Shown: positions 1-5,425 of the stretch, piece by piece
Layout: every line of letters starts with the position of its first letter
Position numbering within the stretch: position 1 is the stretch's first letter
Assembly: GCA_019752835.1 (NCBI GenBank)
Contig: JAIELR010000070.1
Span: 1 to 5,425 of the forward strand
Direction: 5' to 3'
Length of the DNA: 5,425 bases
Origin: Gammaproteobacteria bacterium
Lineage (GTDB): Bacteria; Pseudomonadota; Gammaproteobacteria; UBA1113
Position numbers and translations under genes: made by a program
The notes under the pieces: generated by a model
Databases searched by the model: none
Told to the model about the DNA's origin: nothing
What the model saw: the letters and a program-made list of their open reading frames with translations, nothing else

Positions 1-1306
1 TTGAATTGTTAGCTTTGTTTAGAGATTTCTCTTTTTGTTGAGATTCAATACTCTTTTCAGTGCTCATTGCAGCGTTTTGTTTTAGATAACTATTGAGGCA
101 AAAAGATTGCACATTTAAAGTTTTGTTGGTTTCTGTACTTATAGGAAGTTCTTTTTGGGCTAATACAAAAAGAGCTTTCATTTGTGGAGATTCATGCTCC
201 CAACTTGCTCGCATTAAAGCTATTGCATCACGTACCGATGCTGGAAAATTACTCAACTTCTCGGCCGAAAGAAATCCATCTAATCGTTCGCACATAGGGT
301 GAAACTGACTAAATAAATGCGCAATGGTTACTGAATTCCCTGGTAACATTTCTTGTAGTGAGTTATCTAATGAATTATTCAGTAAATTCCCTAGTAGAGT
401 AGTCTCTTGTGAGCTCTCAAGCGAAGGTGAGTAAAATGTTTTTTTCAGACCGTTTATATCGCTTAATAGGGAAAACAAGGAAAGCACGTTCTTGTCCAAA
501 AAAATGGCTTGATAATATTTATCTAAGTAGCCCTTAAGTTTATATATTTGTGCAGCCATGATTTCCTCTGCTGACATATAAATATATGCTGGCAGAGCGA
601 GGTGTGCCAAACTACTATTAGAATTAGGTAGCTTGCCATATTTTAATAAATTATAGGTATCTTCGTAATTTTCTTTTGATTCAGAACAAGCAATAACGTT
701 TGAATTATTTGATTTGTTTTCTGAAATCACAAGCGAATTGCTTTTAATTTCGTTATGACTTCTATTGTTATTATTGTTGTTGTTACGATTGTTGGTATTG
801 TTATTACGATTATTTTCTTTTGGTAAAGAAATGATATGGGATGTAGTGCTTATCGATTTTGATGGAATAGCAGGTTGACTTATAACCTTACCCAGCAAGT
901 TGTTTTTTTTTGCCAATGCATTTGTCGATTTTTTTTTGTCAAAAAATTCAACCGGTACTATTGTTTTTAAATTGATATCCCTCGAGTTAACCACCGCCAC
1001 ATTAAATAAATTCCTTATAGCCTCAAAGTTCTTTTTATGCTCTGCATCATTCTCTTTAAGATTTTTCAGTTTAAAGAAATAGCCATTAATAAATACAGCT
1101 TCTAACGTCCCTATTTTTTTGATTTTTGATAATACATCATTAGTAATGTTCCGTAGTTTTTCGCCACGTTCCGTTCGATTTTCATCAAACCACTTTTGAA
1201 GAATTTCCCGTAGTTCTCCTAACTGAGCCTGGATAATTTCTTCGGGGGTCATTCCGCTTTTAGTTAAAGTAGAATATATATTCAGAACATTTGCTTTTGG
1301 TGCCAT
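1..1306 (-). CDS. Unrecognised Asn-rich protein, 3'-truncated by the window edge
   Basis: Reading the minus strand from the ATG at 1306, the frame runs 435 codons to position 1 with no stop, so only the C-terminus is missing. I do not recognise the family. Residues 1-120 look helical and charged (start MAPKANVLNIYSTL, then alternating Glu/Lys/Leu stretches). Residues about 121-160 are Lys/Ser-rich. Residues 165-181 are 14 Asn out of 17, ending in seven consecutive Asn, an evident flexible linker. Residues about 212-400 look like a second, mostly helical soluble domain. The visible end is Gln/Lys/Ser-rich. There is no signal peptide or clear membrane segment. ATG 1306 is preferred because AGAG (1316-1313) lies six bases upstream; an in-frame ATG at 1312 would leave almost no spacing. 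A good promoter lies upstream. The base composition looks more AT-rich than cbpA. In an intracellular bacterium such an orphan could be a secreted effector, but nothing seen here proves it. Confidence 0.8.
   Translation of the reverse strand, partial: MAPKANVLNIYSTLTKSGMTPEEIIQAQLGELREILQKWFDENRTERGEKLRNITNDVLSKIKKIGTLEAVFINGYFFKLKNLKENDAEHKKNFEAIRNLFNVAVVNSRDINLKTIVPVEFFDKKKSTNALAKKNNLLGKVISQPAIPSKSISTTSHIISLPKENNRNNNTNNRNNNNNNNRSHNEIKSNSLVISENKSNNSNVIACSESKENYEDTYNLLKYGKLPNSNSSLAHLALPAYIYMSAEEIMAAQIYKLKGYLDKYYQAIFLDKNVLSLFSLLSDINGLKKTFYSPSLESSQETTLLGNLLNNSLDNSLQEMLPGNSVTIAHLFSQFHPMCERLDGFLSAEKLSNFPASVRDAIALMRASWEHESPQMKALFVLAQKELPISTETNKTLNVQSFCLNSYLKQNAAMSTEKSIESQQKEKSLNKANNS
764..814 (-). 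repeat. AAY-codon low-complexity tract encoding polyasparagine
   Basis: Seventeen codons (residues 165-181 of the minus-strand gene) are 14 AAC/AAT plus two CGT and one ACC. Mixed AAC and AAT codons mean it is not a pure trinucleotide run, so it has been stable long enough to diverge or is selected at the protein level. It separates two better-folded parts of the protein and probably acts as a disordered linker. Confidence 0.85.
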
Positions 1307-1375
1307 TTTCATCTCTATTTATTAATATTAAATTAAAACAATACATTTTAAGCTCTAAAAAAGAGCAATTTACGC

Positions 1376-1403
1376 ATTATAATGATTTAAAAATATATTT
1401 CAA
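1376..1403 (-). promoter_or_regulatory. Sigma70-type promoter of the minus-strand gene
   Basis: On the minus strand, TTGAAA (1403-1398) and TATAAT (1381-1376) are separated by 16 bp. This is 5/6 and 6/6 to consensus in a very AT-rich context. Transcription would start near 1369, giving a leader of about 63 nt. A small hairpin at the very 5' end of that leader (GCTCT/AGAGC, 1366-1352) could stabilise the mRNA. Confidence 0.65.
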
Positions 1404-1486
1404 GTTAATTTTTACCGTGAATCAGCGCGCGTGAGCAACAAAGCAGCTAGAAAATAATCACGCACTCATCGTAGTTTATCTACCTC

Positions 1487-1584
1487 TATACCAATCACCA
1501 TTGAAGTTGCGAACATCCCCCTCACCCTAATCCTCCCAAGGGGAGAGGGAACAGATCTTCGCATCTTGAAGTACGATGGGTATA
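1487..1584. mobile_element. MITE-like fold-back element, 98 bp
   Basis: The two 31-bp ends (1487-1517 and 1584-1554 reversed) match at 23 positions. Both begin TATACC and share TGCGAA and ATC blocks in register. The centre carries a C-rich strand (CCCTCACCC, 1519-1527) and the matching GGGGAGAGGG (1540-1549), so the whole unit can fold on itself. G/C-rich cores of this CCCTCACCC/GGGGAGAGGG type recur in intergenic repeats of many gammaproteobacteria. There is no room for a transposase, so it would be non-autonomous. The TATA at each tip could contain a TA target duplication, but this cannot be decided from one copy. Confidence 0.6.
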
Positions 1585-1623
1585 TTTACTATTTGACTTA
1601 ACACAAAAAGACTTTTGCAGGTC

Positions 1624-1676
1624 TGCATTCTACTCTGAAGTTACTCTGAAGCAGTTAGCTTCAGAGTAGGCTTGCA
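1624..1676. repeat. Hairpin with duplicated left arm (two competing stems)
   Basis: TACTCTGAAG occurs twice in direct orientation (1631-1640 and 1642-1651) and its complement once (1659-1668). The inner copy makes a perfect 11-bp stem, TACTCTGAAGC with GCTTCAGAGTA, closing a 5-nt loop AGTTA (1653-1657). The outer copy can pair with the same right arm and is extended by C1630-G1669 and, after a small internal loop, by TGCA (1624-1627) with TGCA (1673-1676). No T-run follows, so it is not a simple intrinsic terminator. Confidence 0.7.
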
Positions 1677-1723
1677 TATCATTAGGGCTGACTAAAATGG
1701 TATCAGAGGGTATTGTCTCAAGG

Positions 1724-1749
1724 TATTCCATATTCTAGAATCTGGAATA
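1724..1749. repeat. Near-perfect 26-bp palindrome
   Basis: TATTCCA (1724-1730) pairs with TGGAATA (1743-1749) around the perfect palindrome ATTCTAGAAT (1732-1741); only the pair 1731/1742 mismatches. It could be a dimer-binding operator or a hairpin. It lies more than 300 bp from either flanking start codon, too far for a simple repressor site at the promoters called here. Confidence 0.65.
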
Positions 1750-1756
1750 TAGACTA

Positions 1757-1811
1757 AAGAAATATTCAGATCGTTTATTTCTTGAAGTTAAACCTGGAGA
1801 AATTGAATATT
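1757..1811. repeat. Overlapping inverted repeats
   Basis: AAGAAATA (1757-1764) is the exact complement of TATTTCTT (1776-1783). AATATTCA (1761-1768) is the exact complement of TGAATATT (1804-1811). The arms overlap, so the two stems exclude each other. In sequence this AT-rich, some of this may be chance. It is listed because it follows the preceding palindrome directly. Confidence 0.4.
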
Positions 1812-1868
1812 AATTACCAACCCCACAAATATGCACCAACCTTTATCTAACCCCCAAAAAACTCTATA

Positions 1869-1898
1869 CTGACGCATCTCTTTCAGAAAATTTATAAA
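1869..1898 (+). promoter_or_regulatory. Candidate promoter of the alkylsulfatase gene
   Basis: CTGACG (1869-1874, 4/6 to the -35 consensus) and TATAAA (1893-1898, 5/6 to the -10 consensus) are 18 bp apart. Transcription would begin near 1905, exactly where the following repeat block starts, giving a structured leader of about 145 nt. An alternative -10, TATACT at 1865-1870, has only a poor -35 (TTTATC, 1842-1847). Confidence 0.35.
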
Positions 1899-1904
1899 AA
1901 AGTG

Positions 1905-2034
1905 TCTTTGTAGAGAACAACCTCTGTGCCTCTCCAAAAAGCGGGCAACCACGGGGGGATTGCCCCTACAAAGATAGCTCACAGCACGAGTTGCCCCTAC
2001 AAAGGCACTTCACAGCGGAGGCTGCCCTTACAAC
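1905..2034. repeat. Intergenic repeat block with inverted arms and 31-bp periodicity
   Basis: TCTTTGTAG (1905-1913) is the exact complement of CTACAAAGA (1966-1974), and inside them GGGCAA (1943-1948) pairs with TTGCCC (1960-1965). TTGCCCCTACAAAG is then repeated exactly at 1960 and 1991, and a degenerate copy (CTGCCCTTACAACA) starts at 2022, giving a strict 31-bp step. The first two 31-bp units agree at 23 of 31 positions, including a shared TCACAGC. It resembles the GGGCAACC...TTGCCCCTACA class of dispersed bacterial repeats. It stays open in the frame of the downstream gene, which creates a false upstream TTG start at 1991. Confidence 0.7.
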
Positions 2035-2039
2035 ATCTC

Positions 2040-2044
2040 AAGGA
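2040..2044 (+). promoter_or_regulatory. Ribosome binding site deciding the sulfatase start
   Basis: AAGGA lies 6 bases before the ATG at 2051. It selects this start over the in-frame TTG at 1991, which falls inside the repeat block and would place a non-hydrophobic 20-residue extension in front of the signal peptide. Confidence 0.8.
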
Positions 2045-2050
2045 ACTCTC

Positions 2051-4033
2051 ATGGTCTCATCAAAAAAACTCATTACATTAGCTATTTCTTCATTCTTCCT
2101 ACCCTTAATCGCAACTTATGCAGCGCCTGTCGAACCATCAGATGCTCCTAGCGCGATTACACAACAAATGAATGCAGGTGTGTTACAACAACTTCCGTTT
2201 AGTAATACCGAAGATTTTGTGTCAGCGCGACGAGGACTGGTAAGTAAACCGGATTCTTTAATTATAAAAAATGCCAATGGCAGCGTCGTTTGGAATATTG
2301 ATCAATATACCCATTTTGAAGGCTTAAACACTCCGGCGCCCAATTCGGTGAATCCTGCATTATGGCGATTGGCTCAACTCAACTCGTTATATGGATTATT
2401 TAAAGTCACGGAGCATGTGTATCAAGTTCGCGGCTATGATTTATCTGTCATGAGTATTATTGAAGGGAAAACAGGCTATATTATTGTCGATCCGCTGGCG
2501 TCAATGGAGCCTGCAAAGGCAGCGATGGATTTAGTGTATAAAACATTAGGCAAAAAACCGATTATTGCGGTTATTTATACCCACAGTCATCTAGATCATT
2601 TTGGCGGGGTAAAAGGCGTGATTACTCAGGCTGAGGTGTCAGATGGTCACGTAAAAGTCATTGCGCCCGAGGGCTTCATGGAAGAATCTATCAGCGAAAA
2701 CATCGTGGCTGGCAATGCGATGACGCGCCGCGCGATGTATATGTATGGCTCATTATTACCTGTTAATGCAATGGGACAGGTAGATGCGGGGATCGGTAAG
2801 GCAACTTCATCCGGCACCCCTACTCTGATTCCGCCGACTGATATTATTAAAAAAACTGGTCAAACTATGGTGTTAGATGGGGTAAAGTTTATCTTTCAAT
2901 ATACACCAGGTACCGAAGCACCGGCTGAAATGAATTTTTATTTACCACAATTTCATGCCTTATGTATTGCTGAAAATGCTGTTCATTCTATGCATAATCT
3001 CTATTCGCTGCGTGGTGCTAAAGTTCGCAATGCCGAAAACTGGGTAAAATATTTAAATCAAACGATTACTTTATACGGTAAAGAAAGCGATGTTCTTTTC
3101 GCTTCGCACACCTGGCCAGTTTGGGGCAATCAAAATGTAATTCAATACTTAGAAAATCAGCGCGATATGTATAAGTATATCCATGATCAAACTTTACGTT
3201 TGGCAAACAAGGGCGAAACTATGGACGAAATTGCCGAGCAATTAAAATTACCCCCTACTTTGGCTAATTTATGGTATACCCAAGGTTATTATGGCTCGAT
3301 CAGTCAAAATGCAAAGGCGGTTTATCAAATGTATTTAGGTTGGTATAATGGCAATCCAGCAGACTTAAATCCCCTGCCCCCTGTTGAAACCGCGATTAAA
3401 ACCGTTGATTATATGGGCGGTGCCGCGATTGTCATACAAAAAGCACAACACGATTATGACCAAGGTAATTATCGTTGGGTTGCGCAAATCATGAATGATG
3501 TGGTGATGGCGGATCCGAATAATCAACAAGCCGAAAATCTCTTAGCTCGAGCTTATGAGCAATTAGGTTATCAAACCGAAAATGCAACATGGCGAAATGT
3601 TTATCTTACGGGGGCATTAGAGCTTAGAAAAGGCGTCAATGTCCTGCATCAAATGACATCCGCTTCACCTGATATTATGGCCGCAATGACGCCAGAAATG
3701 TTGTTCAACTATATGGCTATTCGTTTAAATCCAGATAAAGCGGGTGACAAAAAAATTATCCTTAATTTTATTTTAACCGATAATAATGCTCACTATGTAC
3801 TTGAATTAAACAACGACGTTTTAAATACCTTCGCCGATGAACAAGACAAATCTAGTGATGCAACTTTAACCCTAAATAGCGCAACCTTAAATAAAATACT
3901 CTCGGGACAATTATCCATTGATGATGCAATTAAGGCAAATAAAGTAACGATTACTGGGGATAAAAATAAAGTCAATGAATTATTGAGCCTTATGGATAGT
4001 TTCAATCCGGACTTTAATATTGTTACGCCCTAA
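2051..4033 (+). CDS. Secreted alkylsulfatase, metallo-beta-lactamase fold (SdsA1/BDS1/YjcS family)
   Basis: Zn-dependent class III sulfatase that hydrolyses primary alkyl sulfates such as dodecyl sulfate to alcohol plus sulfate, expected in the periplasm. From ATG 2051 it has 660 residues, about the length of Pseudomonas SdsA1. Residues 1-24 are a signal peptide (two Lys, then LITLAISSFFLPLIATYA), likely cut after Ala24. The catalytic domain spans roughly 115-375 and contains THSHLDHFGG, with His178, His180, Asp182 and His183; the remaining metal ligands are Glu289 (PGTEAP), Glu308 (CIAENA) and His353 (ASHTWP). Their spacing equals that of the SdsA1 ligands as I recall them. A helical dimerisation domain follows (about 380-525), then an SCP2-like C-terminal domain (about 535-660) that in this family binds the alkyl chain. 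The frame is intact and probably active. The native substrate may be a different sulfate ester. cbpA follows after 85 bp with no clear terminator between. Confidence 0.93.
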   Translation: MVSSKKLITLAISSFFLPLIATYAAPVEPSDAPSAITQQMNAGVLQQLPFSNTEDFVSARRGLVSKPDSLIIKNANGSVVWNIDQYTHFEGLNTPAPNSVNPALWRLAQLNSLYGLFKVTEHVYQVRGYDLSVMSIIEGKTGYIIVDPLASMEPAKAAMDLVYKTLGKKPIIAVIYTHSHLDHFGGVKGVITQAEVSDGHVKVIAPEGFMEESISENIVAGNAMTRRAMYMYGSLLPVNAMGQVDAGIGKATSSGTPTLIPPTDIIKKTGQTMVLDGVKFIFQYTPGTEAPAEMNFYLPQFHALCIAENAVHSMHNLYSLRGAKVRNAENWVKYLNQTITLYGKESDVLFASHTWPVWGNQNVIQYLENQRDMYKYIHDQTLRLANKGETMDEIAEQLKLPPTLANLWYTQGYYGSISQNAKAVYQMYLGWYNGNPADLNPLPPVETAIKTVDYMGGAAIVIQKAQHDYDQGNYRWVAQIMNDVVMADPNNQQAENLLARAYEQLGYQTENATWRNVYLTGALELRKGVNVLHQMTSASPDIMAAMTPEMLFNYMAIRLNPDKAGDKKIILNFILTDNNAHYVLELNNDVLNTFADEQDKSSDATLTLNSATLNKILSGQLSIDDAIKANKVTITGDKNKVNELLSLMDSFNPDFNIVTP

Positions 4034-4103
4034 GACTGGCTTGAGTTATAGGTATAGAGTATGATTAACTGGAAACATTATAAAATCTGATCAAAGGGAC
4101 TAA

Positions 4104-4121
4104 CATCCAGGAGCTGGAATG
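4104..4121 (+). promoter_or_regulatory. cbpA ribosome binding site and start codon inside a short hairpin
   Basis: AGGAG (4109-4113) lies 5 bases before the ATG at 4119. The same stretch is self-complementary: CCAG (4107-4110) pairs with CTGG (4114-4117) across a GAG loop, and CAT (4104-4106) pairs with the start codon ATG (4119-4121) past a single bulged A4118. The fold would bury both the Shine-Dalgarno sequence and the start codon. A thermolabile hairpin of this kind would suit a chaperone gene, but the stem is short and the regulatory role is inferred. Confidence 0.45.
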
Positions 4122-5048
4122 AAATACGTTGATTATTACCAAATATTAGGCGTTGAACGAACTGCGAGTTTAGCTGATATTAAACAAGCTTATCGGAAAC
4201 TTGCTCATAAATATCATCCGGATGTTTCGACTCATCCAGAAGGTGAGGAAAAATTTAAGGCCGTTGCCGAAGCATATGCGACTCTGAAAGATCCTGAAAA
4301 ACGCGCTGAATATGATAAATTAGGCACCCATCAACCCGGTGAAGAATTTGTGACGCCAAAAAATTGGCAAGAGAGTTTTCACGAAGGAAATGCGGCTTTC
4401 GATGATGTCGATTTGGCGGATTTTTTTGCTGCATTTTCAGGTCGTCAGCATCATCGATCAGCACCCAGAAAAGGCCAAGATTATGAAGTTCCATTAAGCA
4501 TTACGCTAGAGCAAGCTTATCATGGCGCAGAAGTGGAAATTACCCTACCGATGCCTGAATATGACGCCCAAGGCTTACCACACCGAAAACAACACACTTT
4601 TAAAGTTCGGATTCCCAAAGGGGCATCTGATGGTCAGCGGCTGCGCTTGACTGGAAAAGGTGGGCCTGGTTTGAATAGCGGAAAAGCAGGTGATTTATAT
4701 CTCGCTATGTCTATACAACCTCATTCGCTTTACCATGTTCATGGTAAAAATTTATCGATGGACTTGCCAATAGCTCCATGGGAAGCAGTACTCGGCGCAA
4801 AAGTAAATGTACCGACCTTAGGCGGAACCGTTGAACTTAATATTCCCGCGGGTGTGACAAATAAGACTAAATTACGCTTGGCTAATCGGGGATTACCGAT
4901 GCCAGATGGCAAAATGGGTGATTTATTTGTGATTTGCCGAATTGATGTGCCTAAAGTGGTCACAGAACAAGAGCGAAAATTATTTGAGCAATTAGCAATA
5001 CAATCGCATTTTAACCCGCGAGTTGCGTTAACGGCAGGAGCAAAATAA
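4119..5048 (+). CDS. cbpA: CbpA, DnaJ-like co-chaperone (curved DNA-binding protein A)
   Basis: J-domain protein of 309 residues (E. coli CbpA has about 306) that stimulates DnaK ATPase and, in E. coli, also binds curved DNA in stationary phase. The J domain occupies residues 1-70, with DYYQILGV at the start, the HPD signature at His33-Pro34-Asp35, and the helix IV region [13 protein letters not shown] Phe-containing linker follows (about 71-117), with [13 protein letters not shown] at 96-108. Two beta-rich substrate-binding domains come next (about 120-205 and 206-285), including [15 protein letters not shown] and the matching [15 protein letters not shown]. There is no CxxCxGxG zinc finger, which separates it from DnaJ proper. 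The cbpM start overlaps its stop codon, supporting the assignment. No convincing sigma70 or sigma32 promoter is visible in the 85-bp gap before it; TATGAT (4060-4065) lacks a well-spaced -35. Confidence 0.94.
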   Translation: MKYVDYYQILGVERTASLADIKQAYRKLAHKYHPDVSTHPEGEEKFKAVAEAYATLKDPEKRAEYDKLGTHQPGEEFVTPKNWQESFHEGNAAFDDVDLADFFAAFSGRQHHRSAPRKGQDYEVPLSITLEQAYHGAEVEITLPMPEYDAQGLPHRKQHTFKVRIPKGASDGQRLRLTGKGGPGLNSGKAGDLYLAMSIQPHSLYHVHGKNLSMDLPIAPWEAVLGAKVNVPTLGGTVELNIPAGVTNKTKLRLANRGLPMPDGKMGDLFVICRIDVPKVVTEQERKLFEQLAIQSHFNPRVALTAGAK

Positions 5049-5347
5049 TGACTATTCATATTAATGAAACGATTTGGCTGAATGAAACAGCAACCTGCTC
5101 TATTGAACATCTATCTGAAATTTCAGGTTTGTCTGTTTCTGAGTTGGTCGAATTAGTTGAGACGGGCGTGCTCTTACCCAGTAATAATGATCCAGAACAT
5201 TATGAGTTTCAATTGAGCTATGTCGTTATTGCAAGAACAGCGCGACGCTTGCGTGATGATTTTGAGCTTGATACGCGTGGATTAGCTGTCGCGTTGCATT
5301 TATTAAAGCGAATTAATGCACTGGAAAGAGAGTTGGGCCATAACTGA
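5048..5347 (+). CDS. cbpM: CbpM, chaperone modulator of CbpA
   Basis: Small cytoplasmic protein of 99 residues (E. coli CbpM has 101) that binds the CbpA J domain and inhibits both its co-chaperone and DNA-binding activities. Residues 16-45 form the MerR-like helix-turn-helix portion (CSIEHLSEISGLSVSELVEL). The C-terminal half is the best match to the family: a YVVIARTARRLRDDFELD stretch followed by GLAVALHLLKRINALERE, which parallels the E. coli IVVQRAVRLRHELALD and GIAVALTLMDDI segments. The ATG shares its A with the cbpA stop (TAATG), and its own AGGAG (5036-5040) sits 7 bases upstream, so the pair is translationally coupled. The C-terminus is slightly shorter than in E. coli. It is likely not a transcription factor despite the MerR-like fold. 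Confidence 0.92.
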   Translation: MTIHINETIWLNETATCSIEHLSEISGLSVSELVELVETGVLLPSNNDPEHYEFQLSYVVIARTARRLRDDFELDTRGLAVALHLLKRINALERELGHN

Positions 5348-5376
5348 GAGATCCCCAGGTATTTTTTAAACAGTGT

Positions 5377-5402
5377 AGATGGTGTCTTGAAAGTCAACAT
5401 CT
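5377..5402. repeat. Imperfect palindrome downstream of cbpM
   Basis: AGATG (5377-5381) pairs with CATCT (5398-5402), TG (5383-5384) with CA (5395-5396), and CTT (5386-5388) with AAG (5391-5393), leaving two mismatched pairs. As RNA it could be a weak hairpin ending cbpAM transcription, but only a poor T-rich stretch follows. It equally could be an operator overlapping the putative promoter at 5387-5414. Confidence 0.35.
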
Positions 5403-5414
5403 TTATTCTAAAAT
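5387..5414 (+). promoter_or_regulatory. Candidate promoter for a gene beyond the right edge
   Basis: TTGAAA (5387-5392) and TAAAAT (5409-5414) are 16 bp apart, 5/6 matches each, with the same -35 and spacing as the promoter of the minus-strand gene at the other end of the window. No downstream gene is visible before the sequence ends. Confidence 0.3.
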
Positions 5415-5425
5415 AGTTGAGAAAT

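Noticed and set aside
93..302. 69-codon plus-strand frame
   Set aside because: It lies opposite the long open minus-strand gene, has no convincing ribosome binding site and no recognisable protein features.
900..1082. 60-codon plus-strand frame rich in Phe and Leu
   Set aside because: It is the complement of the A-rich Lys/Asn codons of the minus-strand gene; its hydrophobicity is an artefact of the T-runs.
1383..1408. Possible PmrA-type TTAA-N6-TTAA box upstream of the minus-strand gene
   Set aside because: The TTGAA and TTTAA half-sites do not match the consensus sequence and spacing together, and such near-matches are common in AT-rich DNA.
1429..1463. GCGTGA/TCACGC inverted repeat
   Set aside because: Six bp with a 23-nt gap and no extension; expected by chance.
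1788..1982. 64-codon minus-strand frame in the spacer
   Set aside because: It starts inside the repeat block, has no similarity I can recognise and no good ribosome binding site; its N-terminal half is translated repeat.
1487..2034. CRISPR array
   Set aside because: The 31-bp periodicity has at most three degenerate units with no distinct spacers, and no cas gene is present.
4041..4065. CTTGAG/TATGAT as a heat-shock or sigma70 promoter for cbpA
   Set aside because: The TTGAGT to TATGAT spacing is only 13 bp and there is no CCCCAT-like sigma32 -10 element.
4739..5110. 123-codon minus-strand frame opposite cbpA and the start of cbpM
   Set aside because: Antisense to two clearly identified genes; its composition is that of an antisense shadow.
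5333..5367. Intrinsic terminator formed by TTGGG, CCCCA and the T6 run after cbpM
   Set aside because: The stem is only four or five pairs with a loop of about 16 nt, too weak to call.

Overview
The window is AT-rich DNA from what looks like a gammaproteobacterium. The cbpA-cbpM pair is typical of that class. The low GC, the Asn-rich orphan protein and the palindromic repeats would fit an intracellular Legionellales-type genome, but that placement is inference: no rRNA or other marker gene is present.

Layout. (1) Positions 1-1306, minus strand: a long reading frame that stays open to the left edge, so its 3' end lies outside the window. It encodes at least 435 residues of a protein I do not recognise, with a polyasparagine linker between two mostly helical regions. 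It has a good sigma70-type promoter of its own. (2) Positions 1313-2050: about 740 bp without a gene, unusually dense in inverted and direct repeats. It holds a MITE-like fold-back element (1487-1584), a hairpin with a duplicated left arm (1624-1676), a near-perfect 26-bp palindrome (1724-1749), overlapping inverted repeats (1757-1811), and a repeat block with 31-bp periodicity (1905-2034) that ends just before the next gene's ribosome binding site. (3) Positions 2051-4033, plus strand: a full-length secreted alkylsulfatase of the SdsA1/BDS1/YjcS family with all expected zinc ligands and a signal peptide. (4) Positions 4119-5347, plus strand: cbpA (DnaJ-like co-chaperone) and cbpM (its modulator), overlapping by one base. 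(5) Positions 5348-5425: a short tail with an imperfect palindrome and a possible promoter pointing right.

How the genes relate. cbpA and cbpM form a true functional unit: CbpA stimulates DnaK through its J domain and CbpM binds that J domain and restrains it. The sulfatase acts in the periplasm and is probably unrelated in function. It lies 85 bp upstream on the same strand, so read-through is possible. The minus-strand gene is divergent from the sulfatase across the repeat-rich spacer.

Most worth a second look: the unrecognised minus-strand gene, easily missed because its stop codon is off the edge; its two A9 slippage tracts; the repeat cluster; and a short hairpin that covers both the Shine-Dalgarno sequence and the start codon of cbpA.
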